NCBI GenBank assembly: GCA_003219125.1
Contig: QHPP01000110.1
Span: 1 to 47,068, forward strand
DNA: 47,068 nucleotides
Origin: Verrucomicrobiota bacterium
GTDB taxonomy: Bacteria > Verrucomicrobiota > Verrucomicrobiia > Chthoniobacterales > UBA10450
Direction of reading: 5' to 3'
The notes below the pieces were generated by a model. That model made no database searches and was not told where the DNA came from. It was given only the letters and a program-made list of their open reading frames with translations. The translations under genes and the position numbers were made by a program. Each line of letters opens with the position of its first letter. The stretch's first letter is position 1. Below are positions 15,172-23,401 of the stretch, in pieces.

Positions 15172-16662
15172 ATGAGCCAGATCACGTCGGTTCAGACAGG
15201 CCAAAATCGGCGAATGCTGCTAATCGTTAGCATACTAACGGTTTGTTTTTTTTCGGTCTCGAACGTGCCTTGGACTCTGGACGATTACGACCAGGCGAAA
15301 CAGGCTTTTGTCTCCTTTCAAATGGTCGGGCAACAGCGCTGGCTCTATCAGACGACGCCAGACGAAGGAATGGGAGCGCGCGGGGGCCGCCATTCGTCGC
15401 ACCATATCAATAGTAAACCGCCCGCAGTCGCGTTGGTTTCCGCTGCGCTCTATCAAATCACGCGCTCATGGGATTTTGCCTGGCGGTTTCCTTCGTTTGT
15501 TGCTGCGATCACGCTGGCAGTTTTGGTTTTTCGCGGCGCGCGAATCTTTGGTGATTTGCCCGCGCTCTGCGCACTGGCGGCATTTGGTCTGAATTTGTTG
15601 AGCGTGCGATTGGCGACGCTGGTGCGAACAGATATGCCGCTCGCGCTCGTTACTTTCGCGGTCGGATTATTGATGTTTGAAAAAATCCGGACCCGGACGT
15701 CGTGGACGACGCGCGATCAAATTGCGCTCGGTGTCGTGCTGACCGCGGCGATGTTCGTTAAGGGACCCATCGTTTGGGCGTTTGTCCTCCCACCACTCGT
15801 TCTTTATCAACTGCGACGAAAATGGTGTCCCGATTTTCCGAATGCCTGGAGCGGATGGATCCCCTGGATTGCCTCTTTCGCGTTGTTCTGTCTCTGGTTG
15901 ATCTTAGGGATCCGTTTTATCGATGGATTTTACGAAGACGTTATTCTAAACGAATTCGGCGCTCGCTTTCATGAGGGCATTCATCGTTCGCAGCCGCTGC
16001 TTTTTTACATTCCGCATCTGCTGCAGAAATTCGCCCCCTGGAGTTTGCTCATTATCGGATTTCTCGTGGTCGCTCTGCGGAAAACGAAAGCGGCAACCGG
16101 AAAGTGGCTGGGAAATCTCTCTCCGGAGATGTTCTGGCTGATGACCTGGGCGCTCGGCGGCATCGTGGTGATGTCGTTAATTCCATCGAAGCGAGTGGAC
16201 CGAATCTTCCCGGCTGTTCCTCCGCTTTGCATGCTCCTGGCTGCGCAAATTAAGGCGTTCATGGCGGACAATGTTATTCGCGTTCGCCGGATCGCTACGT
16301 TCGCAATCATCTTCGCCGCAATTTTTACCGGTACGTATGTGACGATGAGAGTGATCGGGGGTTACCGCAACCATCGCGATGCACTGGTGAAATTTGGCCG
16401 TGAAGTTCGCCGGATCGCCGCGGCTGAACATTTGCGTTACGAAATCCTTCCGGGGCGTGACGAAAGTTTGCTTTTGTATTTGCAGCGGCCGCGTTTCTAC
16501 ACCCGCATCGAGACGATAGCCGCGTCGCCAGGTTTGGACGCGCTCGTTGTTCCAAGCGATGAAGAGCCCTGGCGTTCGGGCAGATTTCCCTACCGCGTGA
16601 CCGTCGAAAAAAAGAGCGAACATCCATCGAGCTATGGGTTCCTGACACTTCCGCGCAGATAA
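15172..16662 (+). CDS. ArnT/GT39-like membrane glycosyltransferase
   Basis: A 496-residue polytopic protein with a first TM at about 14-30, then the periplasmic loop PWTLDDYDQAKQAFVSF, whose acidic DD pair matches the catalytic-loop Asp/Glu of GT-C enzymes. NSKPPAVALVSAALYQI (KPP motif), VRTDMPLAL and further TMs to about residue 400 follow. The C-terminal about 100 residues are soluble. These features match the PMT/ArnT superfamily, which transfers sugars from polyprenyl phosphate onto lipid A or proteins. Placement 3 bp after kynB and near lpxB supports lipid A or other envelope glycan decoration, but the donor sugar is unknown. An extra Gly/His-rich stretch (GARGGRHSSHHIN) precedes the KPP motif. 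Confidence 0.85.
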   Translation: MSQITSVQTGQNRRMLLIVSILTVCFFSVSNVPWTLDDYDQAKQAFVSFQMVGQQRWLYQTTPDEGMGARGGRHSSHHINSKPPAVALVSAALYQITRSWDFAWRFPSFVAAITLAVLVFRGARIFGDLPALCALAAFGLNLLSVRLATLVRTDMPLALVTFAVGLLMFEKIRTRTSWTTRDQIALGVVLTAAMFVKGPIVWAFVLPPLVLYQLRRKWCPDFPNAWSGWIPWIASFALFCLWLILGIRFIDGFYEDVILNEFGARFHEGIHRSQPLLFYIPHLLQKFAPWSLLIIGFLVVALRKTKAATGKWLGNLSPEMFWLMTWALGGIVVMSLIPSKRVDRIFPAVPPLCMLLAAQIKAFMADNVIRVRRIATFAIIFAAIFTGTYVTMRVIGGYRNHRDALVKFGREVRRIAAAEHLRYEILPGRDESLLLYLQRPRFYTRIETIAASPGLDALVVPSDEEPWRSGRFPYRVTVEKKSEHPSSYGFLTLPRR

Positions 16663-16698
16663 GCTCGACTTTCTCCCATAAGCTCTTACTCTCGTTAG

Positions 16699-17214
16699 TT
16701 GGTGGAGTTTCCGAAAGCCGAACTCGAAACTTTGTGGGCGCCGTGGCGCTTTGAGTACTTCGAGAAATCGGGCACGCCCGATTTCCTGTCCGAGGCCGCA
16801 CGCGCCAGCGATGACGCCGCCCATCTCGTCCTCGCGCGCCGGAAAAATTCGTTTCTGATAATGAACCGCTACCCCTACACCGTCGGCCACCTGATGGCGG
16901 TGCCGTATCGAAAAGTGGGCGAGCTGCGCGATCTCGGTGAAAATGAAGTTGGCGAACTTTTTTCACTCGTGGTGCGTGCCCAGGAGCTGCTGCGAAAGGT
17001 CACGAAAGCACAGGGCTTTAATATCGGGATCAACGTCGGCGAATGCGCTGGAGCGGGCGTGCCCGATCATCTACACATCCACATCGTGCCGCGTTGGAGT
17101 GGCGACACCAATTTCATGCCGATGCTTTCAGGAACGCGCGTGCTTTCGCAAGGATTGCACGATCTCTACCAAAAGTTGAAGGCGGCGCAGATTGCGTCGG
17201 ATGAAGCGAGATGA
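16699..17214 (+). CDS. HIT-family nucleotide hydrolase/transferase
   Basis: Histidine-triad protein of 171 residues. It starts LETLWAPWRFEYFEKSG, typical of the HIT subgroup related to Ap4A phosphorylase and galactose-1-phosphate uridylyltransferase. The catalytic triad HLHIHIVPRW follows GVPDHL, and NxNRYPYTVGHLMAVP is the conserved substrate-side strand. No ATG is available at the front. Either TTG at 16699 or GTG at 16702 starts the protein, and the difference is one residue. The stop overlaps the following membrane-protein start by 4 bp. It is probably part of the lpxB run. Substrate is likely a dinucleoside polyphosphate or nucleotidyl adduct; not determinable here. Confidence 0.93.
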   Translation: MVEFPKAELETLWAPWRFEYFEKSGTPDFLSEAARASDDAAHLVLARRKNSFLIMNRYPYTVGHLMAVPYRKVGELRDLGENEVGELFSLVVRAQELLRKVTKAQGFNIGINVGECAGAGVPDHLHIHIVPRWSGDTNFMPMLSGTRVLSQGLHDLYQKLKAAQIASDEAR

Positions 17215-17885
17215 ACACTTGGATTGAAGGTCCGCCGCCGCGCGAGAAGCGTGGGATGGGATGCGTGGGCAAAGGTTGTTTGATTCTGGCTTGCTTCATT
17301 GTCTTTCTGATCATCGCTGGCGCCATCGGCGTGTATTTTGGAACGCGAACATATTTCGCTCTGCTGCACGGTTTTTCTTGGGCGAATAAAACGCACGTCC
17401 TCGCGCAAGAGCCCTCTCCGGTGCCGCAATTCGAAACGAGCGACGAAAATATGGCGGCGGCAGAACGGAAATGGAAAGATTTTAAGAACACTCGCGATCA
17501 GCCTGCGCATATCGAACTAACCGCGGACGATTTAAACAATCTGATCGCGGAAAACCGACACGCTCGCGGGAAGGCGTTCGTAGCGATCGAGGGCAATCGT
17601 TTGCGCATTCAGACGAGCGTGCCCTTGAACGAATTTGTCGGACATGGCCGCTATTATTTGAATGGCGACATTGTGGTTGAAAGCGACGGCCCGCAATCCT
17701 TGGAGAGTCCGCGCCTGAGCAGTATTACCGTCAATAACGAGGCGGTGCCCTCAGATGTGCTCGATTGGAAATATCGGGCCCGCCCGCTGCGAGACTATCT
17801 TCGCGAATTCCGAACCAGCTATGGCAGTGGATTGATCGAAGTTCGCGATGGCAAATTGATTATCGACAAGCGTGTCAGCGATTAA
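17211..17885 (+). CDS. Hypothetical single-pass membrane protein
   Basis: A 224-residue protein with a short basic N-terminus (REKRGMG), a cysteine-flanked hydrophobic segment GCLILACFIVFLIIAGAIGVYF (about 22-44), and a soluble domain of about 180 residues presumably outside the cytoplasm. The soluble part contains ELTADDLNNLIAENRHARGKAFVAIEGNRLRIQTSVPL, a helix-turn into beta-strands that resembles lipid- or ligand-binding beta-sheet proteins, but no family is recognised. It is coupled to the HIT gene by an ATGA overlap and ends the plus-strand envelope operon. An envelope-associated role is inferred from location and topology only. Confidence 0.75.
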   Translation: MNTWIEGPPPREKRGMGCVGKGCLILACFIVFLIIAGAIGVYFGTRTYFALLHGFSWANKTHVLAQEPSPVPQFETSDENMAAAERKWKDFKNTRDQPAHIELTADDLNNLIAENRHARGKAFVAIEGNRLRIQTSVPLNEFVGHGRYYLNGDIVVESDGPQSLESPRLSSITVNNEAVPSDVLDWKYRARPLRDYLREFRTSYGSGLIEVRDGKLIIDKRVSD

Positions 17886-17945
17886 ATCGGGCGGACTTGA
17901 GCGTTGTGGAAGAAGCGCATATCCGCACGGGGTTACATTCTAGTT

Positions 17946-18098
17946 TTGCACCTGCAACAGGGAAATGTTGACTCGGAAATTTGCGAAGTTCGGCTCGGGA
18001 AAACGCTTACGGCTGATTGAAAATCGCGTATTTGAGGCAATCCAGCGATACGGATTCACATTCAAGTGTTGCAGGTGCAACGCTCAAATGTTAACTCG
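17946..18098. repeat. Pair of 30-bp direct repeats with palindromic heads
   Basis: Copies at 17946-17975 and 18069-18098. Each has a 13-bp near-palindrome (TTGCACCTGCAAC or TTGCAGGTGCAAC), 4 unrelated bases, then AAATGTT(G/A)ACTCG. Spacing is 123 bp. They lie between the convergent ends of the membrane-protein gene and the unknown minus-strand gene. An open frame (17965-18204) begins inside the first copy but overlaps the minus-strand gene and is not called. Confidence 0.7.
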
Positions 18099-18099
18099 A

Positions 18100-19497
18100 C
18101 TACGGTTGCATGATTTCGCGCGCGAAGACATTCAGCTGACCATCTTCTTGTTTCCGGACTTCCGTAACCTCGAGGGGACGAACCTCATCGCGGCTCACGA
18201 CTGAGCCTGGCTTGGGGGGAAGGTAACCTGTCGGATACTCGACAATGATGCGAGTGGAATTTCCACCGGTGAGAAACATCACGGAATCCGGCATGCGCGA
18301 GCGTGGCCGCAATACCGCTTTATTGGCATCGGCAAAATTTACCACAAATTGCCCTTTCAAATAGGTGCGTTCTCCGGACAGACCCCGATCGGCGACTTGA
18401 CCGAGATCAGCTGCTGCAATCAGACGGCCAACCGGCATTTTGCCCGGTGCATACGTTTTCCAATTTCCGCCGCCAGCAGTCGAGGCCAGCGCGGCGCCAT
18501 CAGCGGGAAGCGTCGCGGGCGCACTCGGATTTGGGGTCGGGCTTATCTCCGCGAACTTTCGCGACGGCGGTGTCGATAATGTGGGAGCCGGACTGTTGAT
18601 TTTTGCGACTTGTATTGGGGTGGCGCTTGGTGTCGCTGTTGATTTTTGATTTTTCGCGATTTTTCCGGCTTTCCCGGCGGGCGTTGGCTTCGCTCCTTTC
18701 GAGGGCGGCAGCGGAGGCGTGCTTGCCGGCGTTTCAATTGGCAAGGCCTGTTCTACTCGGACAAGTTGATTCTCGCTGGGTGGTGGCGGGCCGCTGGGCG
18801 TGATTCCAGGAAAGGCAATCGATCCAGGCGATGCTGGTTCATTTTGGCGCAACTGTGCGTATCGATCTTCGGCTTCGCGCAGCGCCTCGCGTTTAAACAA
18901 AGGCCAACCGGCCGCGAGGTTTAGATCCAGCGGAGGCTCCAGAGTAAAGGTCCCGGTGCCGCGAGTAACGGTGTAGGTTCCGTAGAGCAGAGGCATCGCG
19001 GTGATCAGAACACGACCATCTGCGCTGCGATCGGCATGAATCACTGCCGAGATATCGTGCGTTCGCTCGAGCTTGATTTCCAGACCAGGCGCAAGGGTTT
19101 GGCGCATGAGCGGGATGTCGCGCCGATCCGCCGGGTAAACGTGCTCGAGCAGCACCTCCCCGTTATCGATGGCGGCAGCGAGCGCCACCATACCGGAAGT
19201 GAAAACGTCTGCCGCGCCAAGTTGGTGGACGTCGATAATACGGAAGCGACCGATAACGTATGGGACGAGCCCGTGCACTTGTTGAAAATTGCGAATGTAA
19301 TTGCGTGCCAGCTCGCTGTTCGTCTTGGATAATTCGGCTTCGCCCAGCGGCGCATAACGATCATGCAATTGTTTGGGATTGAGAAACTCGCCGGCGGGTG
19401 CTGCGGTCAATTCAAATCGGCGCGGCGGATCAATGCGATGCAGTTTTTTTAATAACCGATAACTGTCGGGCCGTTCCGGTTGCCATGGGACGGCCAT
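18100..19497 (-). CDS. Large hypothetical protein with Pro/Ala/Ser/Thr-rich central linker
   Basis: A 465-residue protein, no family recognised. Three parts are visible. An N-terminal domain (about 1-215) has MVALAAAIDNGEVLLEHVYPADRRDIPLMRQTLAPGLEIKLER and ends near PLLYGTYTVTRGTGTFTL. A disordered linker rich in P, A, S, T and K (about 235-335) follows. A C-terminal beta-rich domain (about 345-465) has GKMPVGRLIAAADLG and RSRMPDSVMFLTGGNSTRIIVEYPTGYLPPKPGS. No signal peptide appears at the only available ATG (19497), since an in-frame TGA lies 12 codons upstream with no alternative start between. A long linker between two folded parts suggests an envelope or scaffold role, but export is not shown. 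It is 52 bp downstream of the Fe-S carrier gene on the same strand. Confidence 0.75.
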   Translation of the reverse strand: MAVPWQPERPDSYRLLKKLHRIDPPRRFELTAAPAGEFLNPKQLHDRYAPLGEAELSKTNSELARNYIRNFQQVHGLVPYVIGRFRIIDVHQLGAADVFTSGMVALAAAIDNGEVLLEHVYPADRRDIPLMRQTLAPGLEIKLERTHDISAVIHADRSADGRVLITAMPLLYGTYTVTRGTGTFTLEPPLDLNLAAGWPLFKREALREAEDRYAQLRQNEPASPGSIAFPGITPSGPPPPSENQLVRVEQALPIETPASTPPLPPSKGAKPTPAGKAGKIAKNQKSTATPSATPIQVAKINSPAPTLSTPPSRKFAEISPTPNPSAPATLPADGAALASTAGGGNWKTYAPGKMPVGRLIAAADLGQVADRGLSGERTYLKGQFVVNFADANKAVLRPRSRMPDSVMFLTGGNSTRIIVEYPTGYLPPKPGSVVSRDEVRPLEVTEVRKQEDGQLNVFAREIMQP

Positions 19498-19549
19498 AAG
19501 GGGTTTCGTAACGAAAAAATTCCTGTGCCATCAGCGAAGTTCACTCACT

Positions 19550-19876
19550 TTAAAGTGGGCGCGCCGCTTCGAAGGAGGAGCCGCAGCCGCAGGTGCGCGC
19601 GGCATTCGGATTAACGATCTGAAACCCAGCGCCAGTGAGCGCGTCGCGATAATCAAGGGTCGATCCGCGCAGTAACTGCGCGCTCTCTTCATCGACAAAA
19701 AATTTCACCCCTTCACGCTCGACCACGGCGTCACCCGGACGAGCGGCTCCCAGCGTCATCTCGTATTGCAGACCGGAACAACCGCCCCTCGCAATCCCGA
19801 TGCGCAATCCTTTTTCCGCGGCCACGCCCACCAGGGTTCGCAATTGCCGCACCGCGCTTTCGGTAATCTCAATCAT
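19550..19876 (-). CDS. A-type iron-sulfur carrier (IscA/ErpA/HesB family)
   Basis: A 108-residue protein that carries and delivers Fe-S clusters. The three conserved cysteines are present: Cys33 in RGGCSGLQYEM and the C-terminal pair in TCGCGSSF (Cys96, Cys98). The length and the start MIEITESAVRQLRTL match the family. Distinguishing IscA, ErpA and SufA from sequence alone is unsafe, so no symbol is given. It faces away from mutL and lies upstream of the large unknown gene. No isc or suf cluster is nearby, which is typical of a free-standing ErpA-like carrier. Confidence 0.95.
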   Translation of the reverse strand: MIEITESAVRQLRTLVGVAAEKGLRIGIARGGCSGLQYEMTLGAARPGDAVVEREGVKFFVDEESAQLLRGSTLDYRDALTGAGFQIVNPNAARTCGCGSSFEAARPL

Positions 19877-20186
19877 TCACTCTAGGAAACGTACGATCCA
19901 CACCCCTTAAGTCAATCAGCACGCGCCTTGCCTTTGGGGTGATAAAAAATCGTCGGAGATACGATGCCACACTCTGTCATCCCGAGCGTAAGGGAGGCAC
20001 CTCGCCTATCTTCGTGCGGTGCACGAGTTACTTTGAGCGCAAGTCAACACATCCCATGGCTCGACAGAGTCTCGCCCTATCAAATCGTAATTGCGATGAT
20101 GCCTGGTAGGTCGCAAATGAACTCATGATGAGTAGCTGATTGGCAGGAAGCAAAGCGAGTCGAATGGGTCTAAAATCAGGAATCCA
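19877..20186. other. 310-bp divergent spacer between the Fe-S carrier and mutL
   Basis: Holds a solo left arm of the GTCATCCCGAGCG repeat (about 19976-19998, GTCATCCCGAGCGTAAGGGA). No gene, RNA or clear promoter consensus is evident. It must contain the promoters of both divergent genes. Confidence 0.5.
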
Positions 20187-22004
20187 ATGAGTCGGATTAA
20201 GCTTCTTCCCGAAACTCTCGCCAGCCAGGTGGCTGCCGGCGAAGTGGTGGAACGCCCCGCCTCCGTGGTGAAGGAACTGGTCGAGAACAGCATTGACGCT
20301 GGTGCGCGCGCGATCGAAGTAGGAATTCAGCGCGGCGGAATGTCGCGCATTCGGGTCGTCGATGATGGCTGCGGCATGGACCGCGATGATGCCTTGCTTT
20401 CGCTCGAACGGCACGCCACCAGCAAAATCGCTTCCGCGGCTGATCTCGCCGCTATCAGCACGCTTGGTTTTAGGGGCGAAGCGTTGCCGAGCATCGCGAG
20501 CGTTTCACGCTTCCGGCTGAGCACTCGCGAGCCCGTCGCGATCGCCGGCACAGAAATTTTGGTAAACGGCGGGCGGATCGAGACGGTGCGCGACGGCGGC
20601 GAAGCGCCCGGGACACAGATCGAGGTTCGTTCGCTGTTTTACAATGTGCCAGCGCGGCGAAAATTTCTCCGCTCCGAAACGACCGAAGCGCGAAACATCG
20701 AGCACCAATTCTGTCTGCAGGCGTTGGCGCATCCCGAAATTGGCTTCAGCCTAGTGCGGGAAGAAAAAATCGCGCTGCAATTACCAACAACGACCTCATT
20801 GCGCGACCGCATCCGCGATCTCTATGGCGTCGAGCTTCTCGACGATCTGTTGGAAATTTTCGCGTGCGATCGGGGCGGCGTCCAAGTTGGGGGCTGGATC
20901 GGGCGCGCTGGGGTAAGCCGGCAAACACGGTCGCAGCAATTCGTTTTCGTTAACGGACGCGCGATTGAGAGCGGAATTCTCTCCACTGCCTTACGCGAAG
21001 GTTATCACACCGCTCTCATGCGCGGACAATTTCCGCTTACGTTTCTGTTCGTCGATCTGGATCCACGCGAAGTAGACGTCAACGTCCATCCGGCGAAACG
21101 CGAAGTTCGTTTTCGCGATCCTGCCAGAGTTCGCGAGGCAATTGTCGAGGCGGTACAGAGGACACTCGAGAGCGGTCGCGCTGATTGGCAGCGAAAATTT
21201 AGGGCGCCGGTTGCACCCGCAATGGTATTGCCGCCCGGACCTGCTGTCACTCCACCAGATGGAGGGACGACCTCCGTGTCCTCCCAAATAGTGGGACGGG
21301 ACAGCGCTCGTCCCTCCAACTTTGCACCGCCCGATCAGGCAGATAGAGCCGATTCACTGAATCGTTCGAGGCCGATTGAGGTCAATCGTCCCGATCTCGA
21401 GCCACAAGTCGAACCGCGACGCGATCAACAGTTTCAAATCATCGGTGTGCTTAACCGGCTTTACGTGCTGATGGAAAATCCCGACGGGCTCGTTTTAGTG
21501 GATCAGCACGCCGCGCACGAGCGAATTTTATTCGAAGAATTGCGCCGGCGAATGGAAGAGCAGGGGGTGCCGTCGCAGCGCATGCTCTTGCCACAGATCT
21601 TTTCCTTGCCGCCCCGCGATGCAGAATGGATCGAGCAAAATTTCGCAACGTTGCAGAAAATGGGGATCGGAATCGAAAGTTTCGGTGCCAACAGTTTTCG
21701 GATCGATACTCTCCCGGCCTTTCTCGAAATCGCAGATGCCGCGGGATTCTTGCGCAAAGTGATCGATGAATTGAAAACAACCAGCCACAGCAGTTCGCCG
21801 CTGCGTCTGGGCGAAGACATGATCGCGAAAACGGTTTGCCGTCACGCCGTCAAAGCCAACGATCCATTACGTTATCCCGAAATCGAAAAACTAATTCGCG
21901 ATTTGCTCGCTTGTGATCTGCCGTACTGCTGTCCCCATGGCCGTCCCACCATGATCCAAATTTCGCACGCCGAATTGGAGAAAAAATTCGGGCGAAAAGT
22001 GTAG
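20187..22004 (+). CDS. mutL: DNA mismatch repair protein MutL, endonuclease type
   Basis: Matchmaker between MutS and downstream repair. N-terminal GHKL ATPase: VAAGEVVERPASVVKELVENSIDA, DDGCGM, HATSKI and TLGFRGEALPSIASVS. A variable linker (about 340-420) follows, then the C-terminal dimerisation and nuclease domain. That domain has the endonuclease motif DQHAAHERILFEE (from residue 439), VCRHAVKAND and CPHGRP, so this MutL should nick DNA, as in bacteria lacking MutH. The length of 605 is usual. A palindromic repeat (21260-21318) is translated in frame within the linker, adding about 20 residues (about 358-377), a place that tolerates change. The ATG at 20187 is the conserved start (MSRIKLLPE). 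It stands alone. Confidence 0.97.
   Translation: MSRIKLLPETLASQVAAGEVVERPASVVKELVENSIDAGARAIEVGIQRGGMSRIRVVDDGCGMDRDDALLSLERHATSKIASAADLAAISTLGFRGEALPSIASVSRFRLSTREPVAIAGTEILVNGGRIETVRDGGEAPGTQIEVRSLFYNVPARRKFLRSETTEARNIEHQFCLQALAHPEIGFSLVREEKIALQLPTTTSLRDRIRDLYGVELLDDLLEIFACDRGGVQVGGWIGRAGVSRQTRSQQFVFVNGRAIESGILSTALREGYHTALMRGQFPLTFLFVDLDPREVDVNVHPAKREVRFRDPARVREAIVEAVQRTLESGRADWQRKFRAPVAPAMVLPPGPAVTPPDGGTTSVSSQIVGRDSARPSNFAPPDQADRADSLNRSRPIEVNRPDLEPQVEPRRDQQFQIIGVLNRLYVLMENPDGLVLVDQHAAHERILFEELRRRMEEQGVPSQRMLLPQIFSLPPRDAEWIEQNFATLQKMGIGIESFGANSFRIDTLPAFLEIADAAGFLRKVIDELKTTSHSSSPLRLGEDMIAKTVCRHAVKANDPLRYPEIEKLIRDLLACDLPYCCPHGRPTMIQISHAELEKKFGRKV
21260..21318. repeat. 59-bp palindromic element inside the mutL linker
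   Basis: Outer arms TGGAGGGACGA and TCGTCCCTCCA pair perfectly over 11 bp, with an inner TCCCA/TGGGA stem around an AAATAG loop. It is read through without a stop. No second copy of this family is visible in the window. Confidence 0.8.
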
Positions 22005-22109
22005 AATGACCGTACCGACAATCGACGTCCAACAATCCCCGCTTCTCCGCGCTCCAGTGTAACTCGGGAAAGGCGTTTTACAGTCGCCGCCGCCCTCATA
22101 GATTTCCGA

Positions 22110-23111
22110 ATGCCAGAGGGACTCCTTGTGACCGGAGCCGGTGGCTTTATTGGGGGCCATCTTGTAGCCCATTTACTGCGCGAGGGAAAGCAAGTACGCG
22201 CGGTGGATTTAAAGCCATTCAAGGAATGGTATCAGCTCTTTCCGGAAGCTGAAAACTTGCAACTGGATCTTTGTGGCAAGGATGCGTGTGAGCGCGCCGT
22301 CCGGAACATTTTGCTGGTTTATAATCTCGCCGCCGACATGGGTGGAATGGGTTTTATCGAGAACAACAAGGCGCTGTGCATGTTGAGCGTGCTGGTTAAC
22401 ACCCACATGCTGATGATGGCGCAAGAAGCGGGAGTTTCGCGTTTCTTTTACTCTTCCTCGGCTTGTGTGTACGCCGCGGATAAACAAACAGATCCCAACG
22501 TTACTGCGCTCAAAGAAGAAGACGCATACCCAGCCATGCCGGAGGATGGCTACGGTTGGGAGAAATTATTTTCCGAACGAATGTGCCGTCACTTTCGCGA
22601 AGACTTTGGGTTGGAAACACGCATCGCGCGCTATCACAACGTCTATGGGCCACACGGGACCTATAGCGGTGGCCGGGAGAAGGCGCCGGCGGCGATCTGC
22701 CGTAAAGTAATTGAGGCAAAGCTTAGCGGAAATCGCGAGATTGAGATCTGGGGGGATGGCCATCAGACGCGCAGCTTCATGTGGATTGATGACTGCATAA
22801 AGGGTACACAGATGATCATGGACGGTGATTTTGTCGAGCCGCTAAACCTCGGCAGTGGTGAACTCGTTAGTATCAACCAGCTAGTCGACATTGTGGAGGA
22901 GATCGGCGGCGTAAAACTAAAACGGAGCTACAATCTAAAAGCGCCCAAGGGAGTAAATGGTCGCAACAGCGACAACACCCTAATCCAGAAAATTTATAAT
23001 TGGAAGCCGGCGACAAAGCTACGGGATGGTTTGGAGCGTACCTATCGCTGGATCTATGATCAGATGACTAAAGGGAAGCCTTTACGAGTAGCAGCCGGAG
23101 TCCATAGCTAA
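22110..23111 (+). CDS. NAD-dependent epimerase, GDP-mannose 3,5-epimerase-like
   Basis: Extended SDR of 333 residues. It resembles plant GDP-mannose 3,5-epimerase, which makes GDP-L-galactose/gulose, more than ordinary UDP-sugar epimerases. It has GAGGFIGG (9-16), AADMGGMGFI, FFYSSSACVY with Cys119, the catalytic YGWEK pair (Tyr148, Lys152), RYHNVYGPHGTYSGGREKAP with Lys191, WGDGHQTRSFMWIDDC, and GVNGRNSDN near the C-terminus. The Cys and both Lys positions correspond to the acid/base residues described for the plant enzyme. It is convergent with the methyltransferase/GT2 run and likely feeds the same surface glycan. The ATG at 22110 gives the full Rossmann start. Confidence 0.9.
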   Translation: MPEGLLVTGAGGFIGGHLVAHLLREGKQVRAVDLKPFKEWYQLFPEAENLQLDLCGKDACERAVRNILLVYNLAADMGGMGFIENNKALCMLSVLVNTHMLMMAQEAGVSRFFYSSSACVYAADKQTDPNVTALKEEDAYPAMPEDGYGWEKLFSERMCRHFREDFGLETRIARYHNVYGPHGTYSGGREKAPAAICRKVIEAKLSGNREIEIWGDGHQTRSFMWIDDCIKGTQMIMDGDFVEPLNLGSGELVSINQLVDIVEEIGGVKLKRSYNLKAPKGVNGRNSDNTLIQKIYNWKPATKLRDGLERTYRWIYDQMTKGKPLRVAAGVHS

Positions 23112-23323
23112 TAGAGAAGCTCCGCTCTCTTGGCCCTCATTGTGTACGGTTTTTGCGCGTGGTCGCTTCCTCGCCTAGCAATCGCCCACTTCAAACCTGA
23201 GCCGTACCTGCTAGCCGCTCTACCACTGAACGACTTCATTTTCGCGGCCATCAAAACTTGGGTTATTCGGGTAATCGTGTGTGCCAATAATCCCGGGGCA
23301 ACAGGAGCAGCCAGAACGAACGC

Positions 23324-23401
23324 TCAAGCTTCAGCGGCTTGACTCGATTTCTTTTGGTGGTCGCCTTTGCTAAAATATTTTTCGAGCCAGACGTATTTCA
23401 T
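23324..23401 (-). pseudogene. C-terminal remnant of a second GT2 glycosyltransferase
   Basis: A 25-codon frame, MKYVWLEKYFSKGDHQKKSS plus five residues, matches the C-terminus of the intact GT2 at 24059-24862 (LYIWLEKYFSRGDYKKTSEP). DNA similarity is also visible (AAATATTTTTCGAGCCA against AAGTATTTTTCTAACCA). It begins exactly at the methyltransferase stop (TGATG overlap), so it could still be translated as a short peptide. Confidence 0.75.

Noticed and set aside
17965-18204. 79-codon plus ORF starting in the direct repeat
   Set aside because: It overlaps the end of the minus-strand gene, has no family, and its repeated MLTR residues come from the repeated DNA.
23160-23250. tRNA-like D-arm (TTCAGTGGTAGAGC) on the minus strand
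   Set aside because: The D-arm folds with a wobble pair, but no anticodon stem, T-arm or acceptor stem of the right spacing follows; at most a tRNA fragment.
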